A DNA stretch of 64,000 nucleotides, from the NCBI GenBank assembly GCA_023333565.1, contig JAJKFH010002646.1:434001-498000 (forward strand), in the 5' to 3' direction. The notes under the pieces are model-generated. The model ran no database searches. It was not told the DNA's origin and saw only the letters and a list, made by a program, of their open reading frames with translations. This DNA is from Puffinus mauretanicus (Eukaryota > Chordata > Aves > Procellariiformes > Procellariidae). A program made the translations under genes and the position numbers. Position 1 is the stretch's first letter. Every line of letters begins with the position of its first letter. Shown here piece by piece: positions 1-13,100 of this stretch.

Positions 1-449
1 CCAGGGATGGTGACTCAACCACTTCCCTGGGCAGCCTGTTCCAACACTTGACAACCCTTTCAGTGAAGAAATTTTTCCTAATATTCAATCTAAACCTCCC
101 CTGGTGCAACTTGAGGCCATTTCCTCTTGTCTTATGGCTTGTTACTTGGAAGAAGAGACCAACACCCACCTCACTACAACCTACTTTCAGGTAGAGAGCA
201 ATAAGGTCTCCCTTGAGCCTCCTCTTCTCCAGGCTAAACAACCCCAGTTCCTTCAGCCCCTCCTCATAAGACTTATGCTCTAGACCCTTCACCAGCTTCA
301 TTGCCCTTCTCTGGACACGCTCCAGCACCTCAATGTCCTTCTTGTACTGAGGGGACCAAAACTGAACACAGTATTCGAGGTGGCCTCACTAGTGCTGAGT
401 ACAGAGGCACGATCACTTCCCTGCTCCTGCTGGCCACACTATTTCTGAA

Positions 450-644
450 TCAGGCCAGGATGCCATTGGCCTTCTTGGCCACCTGGGCACACTGCCGCCT
501 CATGTTCAGCCAGCTGTCGACCAACACCCCCGGGTCCTTTTCTGCCAGGCAGCTTTCCAGCCACTCTTCCCCAAGTCTGTAGCATTGCATGGGGTTGTTG
601 TGACTCAAGTGCAGGACCTGGCACTTGGCCTTGTTGAACCTCAT
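450..644 (-). pseudogene. CR1 ORF2 fragment downstream of the RT palm
   Basis: This 64-codon open stretch is the continuation of the CR1 ORF2 after the FADD-containing piece, shifted in frame relative to it. It begins [13 protein letters not shown], which corresponds to the conserved K-C-x-V-L-H-L block that follows the reverse transcriptase palm in CR1 proteins, and ends in ANGILA. The same block recurs at 17797-17991 in the second minus-strand CR1 and at about 57996 in the plus-strand copy, so it serves as an internal alignment marker for the three copies. Confidence 0.85.
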
Positions 645-1048
645 ACACTTGGCCTCAGATCCAGCCTGTTCAGATCCCTCTGCAGAGCCTTCCTACCCTC
701 GAGCAGATCAACACTCCTGCCCAACTTGGTGTCGTCTGCAAACTTTCTGAGAGTGCACTTGATCCCCTCATCCAGATCATTGATAAAGATACTAAACAGA
801 ACTGGCCCCAATACTGAGCCCTGCAGAACACCACTTGTGACCGGCCGCCAACTGGATTTAACTCCATTCACCCCAACTCTTTGGGCCCAGACATCCAGCG
901 AATTTTTTATCCAGCAAAGAGTATGCCCGTCCAAGCCATGAGCAGCCAGTTTCTCTAGGAGAATGCTGTGGGAAACTGTGTCAAAGGCTTTACTAAAGTC
1001 TAGGTAGACAATATCCACAGCCTTTCCCTCATCCACTATGTGGGTCAC
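641..1048 (-). pseudogene. CR1 ORF2 reverse transcriptase fragment
   Basis: An open stretch of 135 codons carries reverse transcriptase signatures in the right order. YLDFSKAFD at residues 15-23 is the first catalytic aspartate block. [13 protein letters not shown] is at about residues 73-85, and FADDTKLG at 103-110 holds the catalytic Asp pair, encoded at 731-742. The enzyme copies LINE RNA at a nicked genomic target. Unlike the 57 kb copy, the catalytic FADD box is preserved. The fragment is bounded by frameshifts: the following part of ORF2 continues in another minus-strand frame at 450-644. It is a dead remnant, and the ATG at 1048 is not a real start. Confidence 0.9.
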
Positions 1049-1237
1049 CTAGTCATAGAAGGAGATCAGCTTAGTCAAGGAGGTCCTGCTTTTCATAAAC
1101 CCATGCTGACTGGGCCTGATCACCTGCTTGTTCTGTATGTGCTCTTGATGACACTCAAGATGATCTGCTCCTTAACCTTCCCCAGCAGCAAGGTCAGACT
1201 GACAGGCCTGTAATTCCCCAGATCCTCCTTCCGGCCC

Positions 1238-1595
1238 TTTTTTTTTTTTTAAAGGTTTTCAGTGTCTATTTATATCACCATAGTTATGTATTGAACAACA
1301 AATACAATGAGAATTGCCCATATTTGAAAAGCAGACTCTCTACTGACTTTTATTGACTTAATACAATATATTTTACCTTAAAAAAATAGAAAAAAAAGTG
1401 TCTCTCTCCCAGCTTTTCTTTGTCTTTTATCCAATTCTATTAATACAGAGAGTTGGTATTAAAAATCAGAAGTGTTACTATACTGATATTCTGAGCAGAT
1501 AAACCTGATTCAATGCAATGACTCTTCAATGTCTTACTCTGTACATTGCCGTTTCAGCGAGAGACCAAGATGCATATTGTAAGTTTTTTAATTAT
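1238..1595. other. AT-rich spacer, no gene seen
   Basis: This is AT-rich sequence between the CR1 and the LTR. It starts with a T-run at about 1239-1250 beside the CR1 break. I see no exon, repeat end or regulatory pattern that I can support. Confidence 0.5.
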
Positions 1596-1600
1596 TATTG

Positions 1601-2127
1601 TGTCGTGATTTAACCTGGCAGGCAGCGAAATACCATGCAGCCACTCATTAACTCCCTCTCCTCCCCCAGTGGGACGGGGATAGAATCAGAAGGGTAAGAG
1701 TGAGAAAAACTCGTGGGTTGAGATAAAGAGAGTTTAGAACAGTTAATAGAACACAAAATGGAAAATAATAATAATAATAATAATAATGATAGAAAATACA
1801 AAATGAGTGATGCACAATGCAATTGCTCATCACCCGCGCTGACCAATAACCAAGTAGTGATCGCTACTTCCTGGATCACGCCTACCATTCATATACTGAG
1901 CACTACGTCACATGGTATGGAATACCCCATTGGCCAGCTGGGCTAGCTGTCCTGGTTGTGCTCCCTCCTCCCAACCTCTGTGCTTGGTAGCATGGAAGCT
2001 GTCCTTGACTAGCAGGGTACTTAGCAATAACTGAAAACATCAGTGTGTTATCAACGTTCTTCTCATACTAAATCCAAACCACAGCACTAGGAAGAAATTT
2101 AACTCTATCCCAGCTGAAACGAGGACA
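1601..2127 (-). mobile_element. Solo LTR, ERV-L-like family, subfamily A
   Basis: On the minus strand this 527-bp element begins TGTCCTCGTTTCAGCTGGGA and ends CACGACA, the TG...CA ends expected of an LTR. It is flanked by a perfect 5-bp target duplication, TATTG at 1596-1600 and 2128-2132, so both boundaries are firm. No internal viral sequence adjoins it, so it is a solo LTR left by recombination between the two LTRs of a provirus. It shares its whole length with the LTRs at 15639, 16638 and 40204. The U3 part has an inverted CCAAT box (ATTGG at 1929-1933), a decayed CRE-like CTACGTCA at 1903-1910 and a TATA-like stretch at about 1890-1895. Confidence 0.93.
1764..1787. repeat. (AAT)n microsatellite inside the LTR
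   Basis: An uninterrupted AAT/TAA run sits in the R/U5-side part of the LTR. The same position carries shorter or longer runs in the sister LTRs at 16790, 15984 and 40364, so the repeat was seeded by the LTR. It produces a spurious poly-Asn ORF on the plus strand. Confidence 0.9.
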
Positions 2128-2132
2128 TATTG

Positions 2133-2822
2133 CTAACAAGGAGTCAAATCCAGTATTTCCTAACAGGATTCATTTCATTGAAATGAAGAGCAATATGATT
2201 TATGTGATCAGATATTATAAACCCTCGCACTCTTTGCACCCGTTGCTGCACTGATTCCATAAATGATATAAAGCAAAGCAGAAATTTAAGCTTATTCTAT
2301 CAAAGTTCATTAAAAATATTGAAAATTGAGTTAGGAAGAATCCAAAAAAAATTTCAGTATATGCAAACTGAAAATAAGAGCATAAATGAAAACACATTCA
2401 GCATATTTGGTTTAGTGAACATAAGAAAACATCAGGATTACTGAAAAGAAAATAATTTTCCTGGAATTATATACAATAATTATATGTAAAATAACAGAAT
2501 GCCTGCTGCCATTTTGCATTTCTTCATGTACATTTCGGAGCAATACTTTGTGACAATTCATTTTAAACTATGCTCAGCATTTTCTTCAAGTGGTCTTATT
2601 TCCAAAATAAGGCTACATTTACGAATCCAAAAGATGTATTTTAACTAATGCAACTTTTGTGAATTGAGACTCATTAAATAGTATTGGCAAATCAATAAGG
2701 ACATAAAGATGTAAAGCTTTTCTTTATGAAATAAACAAATTATACTTTTCTAATCTAAATATTCAGTCAATTCACTCATTAATTAAATCATGTGGAAAAC
2801 CTGCCTTGTTATCTTTTCAGCA
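2133..2822. other. AT-rich spacer, no gene seen
   Basis: This is AT-rich unique-looking sequence between two LTRs. I found no recognisable exon, RNA gene or repeat in it. Confidence 0.5.
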
Positions 2823-3431
2823 TGTCCATGTAAGTTGCTTTTGGCTGGGGTAGAGTTAATTTTCTTCATAGTAGCTAGAATAGGGCTATGGTTTGGATTT
2901 GTGTTGGAAATAGTGTTGATAATACAGGGGTGTTTTTGTTACTGCTAAGCAGTGCTTACACAGAGTCAAGGCCTTTTCTGTTTCTCACCCCACCCCACCA
3001 GCGAGTAGGCTGGGGGTGCACAAGAAGTTGGGAGGGGACACACCTGGGACAGCTGACCCCAACTGACCAAAGGGATATTCCATACCATATGACATCATGC
3101 TCAGCATATAAAGCCGGGGGAAGAAGAAGGAAAGGGGTGACGTTCAGAGGGATGGTGTTTTGTCTTCCCAAGTAACCGTTACGCGTGATGGAGCCCTGGT
3201 TTCCTGGAGATGGCTGAACAGCTGCCTGCCAATGGGAAGTGGTGAATTAATTCCGTGTTTTGCTTTGCTTGTGTGCCTGGCTTTTGCTTTACTTACTAAA
3301 TTGTCTTTATCTGTTTTCTGAGATAAAGTTTTCTCACTTTTACTCTTCTGATTCTCTTCCCCATCCCACCAGGAGGGAGTGACTGACTGACTGTGTGGTG
3401 CTTAGTTGCTGGCTGGGGTTAAACCATGACA
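2823..3431 (+). mobile_element. LTR of ERV-L-like family, subfamily B
   Basis: This plus-strand LTR of about 600 bp ends in GTTAAACCATGACA at 3431. Its left end is either the TG at 2823 or, by length comparison with the 51066 copy, the TG at 2829. It shares its first about 120 bases, its promoter block and its last about 100 bases with the other LTRs here, and matches 51066-51648 along its length. Promoter features are TGACATCA at 3090-3097 (a CRE with one CpG decayed) and TATA-like ATATAAAG at about 3105-3112. The polyadenylation motif is degraded. I could not find a convincing target duplication. Confidence 0.88.
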
Positions 3432-3763
3432 ACATATATAATACATATTATTTATATTTCTACCTTTCAGAACTTTTCAATTTCAATTAAAATTCTGTAA
3501 TTTTTATTTGGAATCACATTACATGCATGATAGTTATAAATTAATTAAAGGACAATAAATTCTAAGAGATGGCAAGAATGAACCTAAATAGTTTACAAAT
3601 TACCTACTATGGAGCATGCAGTGTCTGTGGACAATTACAGAAAAGCTTTAATTGATTTTTGAAATTTCTATTATACGGTACATTTTGTACATTTATAAGT
3701 ACTCTGCTTGTATTCAGATTTTTAGAATTAAAGTAACTGTTGGGACAACCAATGGAAACTCCT

Positions 3764-3812
3764 GGCATGATGCAGAACTTAGTGCAGCTGGCATAGTGCA
3801 GAGCTTAGTGCA
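3764..3812. repeat. Imperfect 26-bp tandem duplication
   Basis: GGCATGATGCAGAACTTAGT at 3764 recurs, with a few changes, as GGCATAGTGCAGAGCTTAGT at 3790, giving two adjacent copies of 23 bases with a 26-bp period. This is a local duplication with no coding content. Confidence 0.85.
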
Positions 3813-6800
3813 CTTACTCATTTTCACTCAAAAGTGAAAATGTGAGCAACTGAGTAGAGCCTTAAGTGACTTTGTTTAGGGGGTGATAAATATTTTGGAT
3901 CCCATTCTGATGACTCCAGTAAGGACCAGCCAACTGAAAGTTAGGCCTTGTAACACATAGTAGTTAGTCTCCTATGTCCATAGCAATAAATATAACAATT
4001 ATAATTTAAAACTTTTATGAGATTACCAACTTTACCACGTTAGTTATAAAGCACAAACATGTCTTAGACTGTAACTTAAATTAGGCAAGAATATTTCCAG
4101 TGAAAACATTTTCTGCCTCCAAATCCCTTTGACTGACAATATTTACCTCCAGTTTTCATATTGTTCATCTGGTACATTCTTTAAGGGGAACTTAATTTTT
4201 CATAAAATTGCAAAGGAGGACATTATATTAAAAGAGTTGGAAAAATCGGGACTTTGAACAACTCTAGAAATGAACAGAAGTCAATAAATGATGCTAACAA
4301 GGTATAGAAGATATTTGATAACATGTTTTTGGTCTTGATAAGGATAAACAACAGCTGAGCCTAACTGCTCCTGTATGTACATCAGAAACCAAGAAGTACA
4401 TGAAAAATTTGGATATTGAGAAGCAAATACAACATGTTGAATTTATTATAGTTTTATGCTTATATGTGTGTGTGCTATATCTTCAAAAATAAGTGTAAAG
4501 CACGTGATCAAGTAGCATTACTGTTTACCAGCATGTTTACAGTCTTATACAGAATATTGTTTTCAGAACAGTACCACTTAATTGTTGTTGCACAGGTACC
4601 TCTGTACATTTAAAGAAATGTTAAAGTGTGCTAGCAAATTCTGTATAATACTATTTATATCCTGACGATGTGGAAAAATATCAGTATTTTTCTGTAGAAC
4701 TCTTGGTTTATCGAGAGTATTTTAATTGCTCTTTTCAGAAAATGGGAGCATTTACATATCTATGGCAAGGTGTCAGTTTAAGACATATCACGTCAAGCTA
4801 TGTGAGTCATACTGTGTCAGAATACAAAGCACAAAGTAACTTTAAGTAAATGCTGCAACCTGACATTATATGTCAGAATCGGATACATCATTACCAAGGT
4901 AATCCAATCTATGACAACTTCATTATCTAAAATTTTCAGTGCAGAAAAACCACGTTAGCTATGGATTACAAAGGTCTCTTCTAGTCTTAAAGCCTCTATT
5001 TCTTTGGTGCAGTATTGTAAGTGATTTATATGTCATGCTCAGAACTACCCTTGTACAGAGGGAGGTAGATTTTTCTTTACACAAATAAACAAGTTGCAAC
5101 AAAACAGTAAGATATAACATTGAGACAACATAACATTTGTCACACATGAAAAATCCTCAGAATCAGCAATACGACACTAGGAGAGACGTACTTAAAAAAA
5201 AAGCTTAGCAATTGTACATAGTCAGATATAGCCTTGCCTATACAAGAAAATATTCATGCAGCCTTGTTTGGGGCATTTAAATTTGGCTGCTATTTTAGGT
5301 ACCTGCAATCTGTTTATAGAGTCTCTAAGGCATCCAAAATTCATTTAGAAATCTAAAACCATAGTACCTTATTTCCTTTCTTAGGCTCCATTGCCTTTAC
5401 AGGAAACAAAGGCCCCTAATTCAGCCACCTAGATAGATGCTTAACCATCTCCTAATATTTCCTGTGGTGATTTGTTAGTCCTGAAGGAAGATATTTCTTG
5501 TTTTTCTATTAGCAAAAATATTAGACTTTACTAAGACAAAATACAGTAGTATATAGGAATAATCTTATTCAAACACATCTTATTTGGCATGCTTCCAACA
5601 AAAATGCCTTTCTATATGACTTTAAAGACCTTATTTTGAGATAGTGGGTGCTGAGTATGTTACAAAAAGCCATTTCATTTTACATTTCTCCAGTTAGACA
5701 AGCAAGGTAAAAATCTATATACCTTTTTAAAAAAACCTGGCATGATGACCATGTCTGATCATGGTTTTTAACGGCTTGCTTGGGACAATTCTTACAATTC
5801 CAGCCATTTCAGAGAGAAAACTCCTGGGGAACCTTCCCAAAGGCTTTTTTGTGAAGTGAATTTGAAGATAATTGTCCTCATGGAGTAACCTTGACTTGAA
5901 AGAGAAAGAGAGACAACATTCTTCCCAAACTTTGATTGCTTGCTTGTTTGTGGTTAAGCTGGTTCAGTTGATCATTTGGATTATTTATTTTGTATTTGTT
6001 ATTTTGCCCATTTTAGTATAAGTTGCCATAAATTTGGTTTTGTGAGAGCATTGGTGGTCTGAAGACAAGTATGAATCCAACAGTAAAAATCAATCAAAAG
6101 GACAGTCCACATAGCTAGGTATATGTCTTAGGAAATTTCCACTTTCTATGAGCATGACAAGTTTAGAAATTGCAGCATGACCAAACTCCTTGAAAGTTAA
6201 ACTGTTTAAGTGTAATGTTTCCCAAGTCTGTGGAAGTTAGCATTAGGCAGAGAAATGCAGCAAACAAAGTACTGCTCAGGGGAACTGCAGTGACTGGTTT
6301 AACAATGCTGGAGTTCCTGGGAAAAGGGGGAAGAATGATAAAGGGCTAAAGCTAGCTGCTTTTTTTATAGGAGAGATACTTAGAGATGACAATTACAATG
6401 GATCTTTCTCTTGTTCATTATTTAGGCTATCGTTAGGTTCTTGATCCCCTCAGTACGACTACCAACGCCCAAGCCTCAAATCCCATCGCAGACTGCATTG
6501 TTATATTCATGTTCCTTTTTAACACTTTAAAAATTAACTGACTCTTTTATCTGGGTACATTTGGTACATGTGCCTATATCTTGTACAAACTGGTTGTCCT
6601 GTTGAGTGATGCTTACTCCCACTGACGTCTGCTGTGATAAGATGGAATGAGTCACACTAGGTGTTTGTAAAGGTTAACAAATAATATAATCAGAGCTGCA
6701 GATAAATCACGATACCCTTCTATGTGGCAGATGCTACAGAACAAATTGCTAAGAAATGCCTAAAAGTAGGTAAATAAACAGGTAGAATCAGCAGCTCTAA

Positions 6801-7115
6801 AATAACTTCAAAGGTGTACTTCAGAAAGATGAGCATTCTCTCTGCACAAAATAGTGACACTGTGAATGACCACTGAATATTACTTCATTGTTAAGAATCT
6901 GGATACACCATAGAAAAACCACTTTTTTAGTGTTTTGTCACTGTGTACTGCCAGTATTAAACTCTGTTCACATCCTGATTTGGCAGCTTTTACTCCATGC
7001 CAGATCTGTGCCCTCTCTAGAGGATTTGCTAGCCAAGACAAAACAGCAGAATCGTTCTGCTCTAGCTCCCTGCCCCTCTGCTACAAAAGTCAGAGAGACA
7101 GTCGAAATACACTGG

Positions 7116-7160
7116 TTTTTTTCTTTCTTTCCTTCTTTCTCGCTTTCTCTCTTTCTTTCT
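7116..7160. repeat. TTTC-rich pyrimidine tract
   Basis: A run of T and C based on CTTT units, broken by a single G. It is simple sequence, and the short ORFs across it are artefacts. Confidence 0.85.
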
Positions 7161-10100
7161 GTATCAAAGGAGCCAAGGAAATCATTGATCATTCCATGAA
7201 GGGTTTGGTAACTCAGTATGTGGTATCTGTCCTCTGAACCACCACTGAAGAAAGGCTTTAGCACAATCTGGAGAGGTACTATTATGTTTAGTTAGGCCAA
7301 TTTTCAGGAGTTCAGGCCTCATTTCAGAAGTTGCAATAATGATGCTCTTGTTGCAGTCACTACAGATGACTGCACGGAATCAAACTGAAGACATTGTCAA
7401 GCCAAATTCTAGTTCTTACCATTTCATTCTGTCAATGAAACGTTTTCCTCGGGTTTCTACAAGTATGTTACGCAGTCTCCTTCCTACAAGAGGTCATATA
7501 GTTTTGCCACTAGAGTACAAGTTGTTACACTCTGTCCTTGTGTTGGCTCTATTCATCAATGAATTACTAGCTCTAACTCTCCTCCATCCTTTCCTGACAT
7601 GGGAGTAAAAGATATATAGTCAAGGCTCTGGATTTTCTATGCTGATGTAATGGACCGTAGAAAATTATTGCAAACTGCTAGGCATCTGTTCTCCAAAGCA
7701 AGGTCATCAGTAAATTCTGGGTGGAAGGAGGAATATTTACTCCACATTCCCATATGCTAATTCTAATATACTCAATACTTCGTGTTTCCTATTGGCTGGG
7801 TCTAGACAGGTCCCTGTGCAGTCTATGGAAGTATTATGTCACTCTATGGATGTTTCTGTCACTGAGACTAAAATTGTTCTTCAGAGGCACCCACTTTCTC
7901 TACTGTTTGGACAGGGACTCCACCTGTTTAGCTAAGGTGCTATGAATCAGGCTGCCAAGCCAGCAGTCCATTCATCAGACATTGTAATATTTACTTCAGG
8001 TGAAAATTTTACATTTCAAAATGCTGACTACTTATACTGAATATAAAAGTTTTTACCGGTACAGTTAGAGTATTGTTTATTGTAATAAAACATTCTAGCT
8101 CAGCCAATCATTATAAATCTGTACATGAACTACACTGAATCATCTGATAAATATATTTGTGGGAATTGTTGAAGCCACAAATGGGCACCAGTGTTTAACT
8201 TAAAATGAGTTTCAGTAAATCAGGATAAAAGGCTGCAGTTTTGATAGTCATCTTTAGGACAGTTTTGTCACTAGGTACTGTTGGTGCTTGGTGTTTCAGG
8301 TTGTTTCTGTTCAGTCTGTTTTTATAATTTTAGCCAACTTATGTTGGACAGCTTATATTGTGCTTTAGTTCCTCATCAATAGCCTGTAAATAATGTGATA
8401 TTGTTTTAATACAACACAGATGAATTTATATAAAATAGATATTAAAAAAACAAGGATAATATTTCTAGGTAAAAATATTGCATTTTTCTAAATGTTTATT
8501 ACATAATATTACAGCATACAGTTGTAATAATACAGTTTAATGCAACAATTGTGTTGCTTTATATACAGCATAGTTCTTACAGAACACAAAAAATTTTTTC
8601 AGAAATGTATTTGTGTTTCATTTTTTTAGTATTCAGAATAGATATTTAAGAAATTTTATCCTGAAAATGCAACTGAGTCGTCTATGGCAAGTACAAATTA
8701 AATAAATAATTGTTTGATCATTCTTAAGAAGATAAATGTAACTGGGTTACTGCCCCATTGTAAAATGATGGAGTGATAGACCATTTATAATCTCTTATAA
8801 ATCCCTGACATAGTCCCTTCTCCTTCCATGGAATTGTCCAATCTCTTCCATTTTCAAGCACTTTCTTACTATTAAACGCCACCTTGTGTTCTTCTCCCAA
8901 ATCTCCGATTCTGAGAAGGATGAATTGTTCTACTGAACCAGAAGCAGCCAAAAAAGTGAACTTTGCTCCAGTACAGTTAAAAGTGTCATCTTTCAATATA
9001 TTATTTCTTGAGATACAGATTGCTGGAACCTTGCAGAATATGCTATAAAAGCATCTTCAAAGGCCTGTCCCAGTCATACTCTTCCTGAGTCATCATAGAC
9101 AAGGTCCTTAAATAGATGGATCTTTATCTTTTTTAAATTAAACCTTTCAAACTTGCCTCATTTCAAGAAAACTTGGTCTTGCACATTTGTTTGACATTTT
9201 CAGAAGTACCTAAGCCCTACTTTCAAAAGTGACTTAGATATAGTAGTCCTTAGTGACATGCAGGTATCTAGGTGTTTCAACACAAGATAAACACTTCAGA
9301 TTTTTGAGAAAACAAGAATCTTAAAAAATTTTTGCAAGTGTTCTCCATGGGCAGAAGTGTACCAAATGGAGAAAAATGAGCAAAGGGAAAGAAATCTTCT
9401 AGAGCTGATTAACCTACTGCTTCACTAGAAAAGCAATAGACTGTAAAAGAGGTTCCTTTTCTTGCTTTTCATATATAAGGGAAAAAAAGCAAACTTAGAT
9501 AGTTAGATATGTGGTGCTTAAATGACTCTCTAAAGTTGAGCTATGCCACTGAAAATAGAGTCTGGGGTTTTTTTTAAATCACCTCATTATTATAACCCAT
9601 TTGTTATGGCAATAAACAAATGCCAGCCAAGTAAAAATTGCTAACTTAAGGCAAAACAAGAATTAAAGCTTTTTGCCAAGAGCTGTATTCTAAAGCCAGG
9701 TGTGAGCTTGCTCCCACATTATGTCTAGCAGTGTTTCACGGTATACCAGAAGAGGCACTGTCTTGGCTACTACTGTCATGCCCCATTTAAAGTAAAAGTG
9801 ATGATGTTCAGGTTTACATTTCTTCTTCAGCAGGTCCAATCAGTGTTGCCACATAGGGGTCACAACACCTGAGGAAAACTGCAATCTCAGCCAGGAAGGG
9901 CCTAAGTGATACTTACAATAAGAGATACACTTTACAGGGAAACTTCATAGATCTTGAGAGTACTTTCTCTTCATCTCAACTCTCCTTCCTTCCCACCATT
10001 CTCTATCACATCATGTTTAATCCCTTGCCTCTACTTAACATCCATTTATAAAAACAATGTTAGGTTACAGAATGCAGTTAATACTGCCTTGGTCCCTAAA

Positions 10101-13100
10101 ATCAAGATTACAATAGACATTCTTCCACAGACAAGATAATGAACTCTTCTAAGAACAGAAGTTAACAAACAAAATGTTTGCATCGGCTCATGAAACTGTA
10201 TCCAAAGCTATCATCAAGGACAGTCAGAAAATCAAGTTTCTCCAGCATTGCAGATGTCTGCCCTTTCAGAGCAGAACAGGACACACCGTCACAGAGCGAT
10301 TTAGACCTTCTGGATCTAATGAAAAGGTTCAACACAAAAAGACACCAAGGAGAACAAAGAAAGAAATAAAAAACCTACCTTATTACAGAAACCTGACTTC
10401 ACTTGCTGCCAGGGTGAGGAGGAAGAATCTCACGTTTTCCTGTCTGGGAGCAGGATGAATCTCAATACACAAAAAATACACTTCCATGTTCATTGCTGAA
10501 GAGACAGCACTATTAAAGGCATTAAAAGGCTGTTAGCATTACAATCAGAGAGGATAAGTGATGAAGGCAAAACCAGATCAAAGTATTGTGACTGGGTGAT
10601 TTTGGACTTTTGCAGACAGACTTGGGCTTGCCTATTTGAGGATACAGTTGATTCCATGAAAGAAAAACAAAAAAAAAAACAACAAAAGAAATTGACACTT
10701 TGAACACCAAATCTGGAGGAAGAAAGCTAAAATAAATGATTTATCTTTTAAAAACCACTGTCTCTCATTCTTGTCCCCACCACAGCTGCTTTGAGCAGCT
10801 CATCTTAGGCTGTCCTTTTATTCCTTTGACCCAGGATATTTTTGGTGTTACCTAGTCTTCTGTCATACTTCAGCTTGTGCCCTGGAACTACCAGCCACAG
10901 AGTTTGCTCCATTACCTTGATCCTCGATAGATGAATAGGACAAAAACAATACAGATCATTCTGTAAATTAAATATTCACCTGACTGTCTGACTGTAATCT
11001 CTGAAACAAAATTAACAGTGAATTTTTTTTTTCTTTTTCTTTATGGAGCATCTAGGGGTCCTGTTCAGGGACTAAGTCCCAGGATTCAAGCAGGCATAAA
11101 AATATTTTAATCTAAATAACCTAAAAGACACTTAAATCTGTAATTTTCACAAAATGGTAAAAAAAAAAGGGAAATATATGGAGATGAAAAAAAGTTTCAG
11201 TGATCTAACTCTATCATCATCAGCTCATCACCTTTTGTCCTATTGCAATTTTTGGTCACGGATTTCTCTGTACCTGTATTTTAAAACACAATTCTCAGTA
11301 AATATCAGTACGACTATTGCTAATTTTGACACTATTATCTGCTCCTCTCTCTGTTTTCTTGTTCTTCAGTCCCTAAATATATGTCTATAGGAGATGGGCC
11401 AATAGAATGAGTTACCTATAAAAATAGTATCTATTAATGTAGTTATATTTTGATTTCTGCCAACTTTTTTACTTAAGCATGTGTTTAAAAATATATCGAG
11501 TTTTTATATAAGCTTTTAGCGAGGCAATCTTTCTCTTTACTTAATCCTAACAAATACATATTTAATTCATAGCACTATTATTTCAATGCACCTATAATAA
11601 AGCTGCCTATAATAATAATAAAAATTAAAATAAAATCCTACAAGAAATCATTGTCTTTCCTTTACCTGGTGTACCTTGTGATAAGGAAAACATTCACATT
11701 ACACTGATTTGTATGAACATTCATAAACAAAATACAGTAACTTTCAAAAATGGTCATCAGGTTTTGGCCTTTCTTTTACGTAAGGCAGTGACCATACTTC
11801 CATAACTTTTAACTACTTTCCATTTAAAAGCCTTACTAAAAAGTATACTCTCTGCTTTGAATAATGGTGTACAAAAGCAATCTACCTCAGCAGTTTAACA
11901 TTCTAAGTGAAACAATCAATTTGAATGACAATCTGTTATTCATCCATAAAATGTATTAACTAATGAAAAATAGACGTTTCTCCACAATATTACAGTCACA
12001 TTTCAGTAAGAGACTTAAAACAACTGGGACCTCACAACCTTTAGATACAATTAAATATGTGAATGGCTAAATCAGCAGTAAGTGAAGTGTTTGAAGTCTA
12101 TCAGGGTTGAGTGAAATAGCTATATAACTAGAAGCTATGAATAAAATGAAAAAAGACAAAACCTTAATCACTAGTCAATTCCTTTGTGGGTAGAGAGAAG
12201 AGAGTCTAGTTATTTGACAGCTTTTATTTATCCAAAGGCCAGAATTAAGAAATATATATTTTATAGAAGCATTCTTTCTATAGATCATGGAACCTATTCC
12301 TTCATATAGATATATACGTCACAAAGCAGTATTCATAAAATATGGCCCATGATAATGAAAATGGAAAAGCAAATATTGTGTGTAAAGGCAGAGTCAGAGT
12401 CAATTTACTGTTCCAGGAAACAATTTTAGTATGTTTGATTCAGAACTGGATAAACAATTCCCATCCCCATTGCACTAGGGAATCTTCATGGCTGTTTTGC
12501 AAGTTACAAAATCCCTATATTAAGACCTTAAGAAGGTTGTGGTAAAAATAAAAATATCCAGGTATAATTTATATAATAAAAAGCTTTCAGCCTCATGTTG
12601 TTTTAAAACCACTATTGCAACACACTTTAATTAAAGTTTTGTTTGATATCCTGAGAGACAAGACAAGCATTGAAGGAAGAAAGAAACAGCATGAACCTGT
12701 ATGAAATAGCATGTCACACTCATAAAAGAAGCAGCACGGTAAGACAGCATACCTGTAAAAGTATTTGTGTACCCAACAGCCCAGATAAATAATATTGCCA
12801 TTGCTAATTACAGACCACAGGGCTTATGCTAACTGTGCCTCCTGTTAACTCTACAGGGACCCAGTCCAGCCTGTTAGGTTTGTTATCAACTTGCTGGGTG
12901 GACTGAGCATGGCACAGTGAGTATCTTGTTGCCACACACATTTTAAGGATGGGATAACAGCACAGGCCTTGAAAATATGGGCACCGGTTGAAGAAAGAAG
13001 TCACAGAACAACTAGCAATGCACTGATGGGCCATTACTCATCGTAGAAAAAAATGCACCTGTGAAAAGACTGCTTCTGCTTTAGGAAAGGGAGCAGCAGC

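Larger units (their letters stand above)
1..1237 (-). mobile_element. CR1 non-LTR retrotransposon, 3' part, cut by window edge
   Basis: Read on the minus strand, this is the 3' half of a chicken-repeat-1 LINE. Position 1237 is the 5'-truncated end, where it meets a T-run and AT-rich host sequence, and the 3' end lies beyond position 1. The minus strand encodes, in pieces, the reverse transcriptase palm and the conserved downstream region. The sequence from position 1 aligns by eye with the CR1 copy starting near 17340, which confirms orientation and shows that only about 130 bases of the 3' end are missing here. CR1 elements are usually 5'-truncated on insertion, as seen here. The reading frame is broken several times, so the copy cannot move itself. 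Confidence 0.95.

Noticed and set aside
301..941. Plus-strand ORFs over the first CR1
   Set aside because: Antisense shadows of the CR1 ORF2, which is recognisable only on the minus strand.
1758..1946. Poly-Asn ORF (and poly-Tyr/poly-Ile ORFs at 40252-40485)
   Set aside because: Translations of the AAT microsatellite inside LTRs.
10174..10458. 94-codon basic ORF
   Set aside because: Lys/Arg-rich from A-rich DNA, with no domain and no conserved context that I can see.
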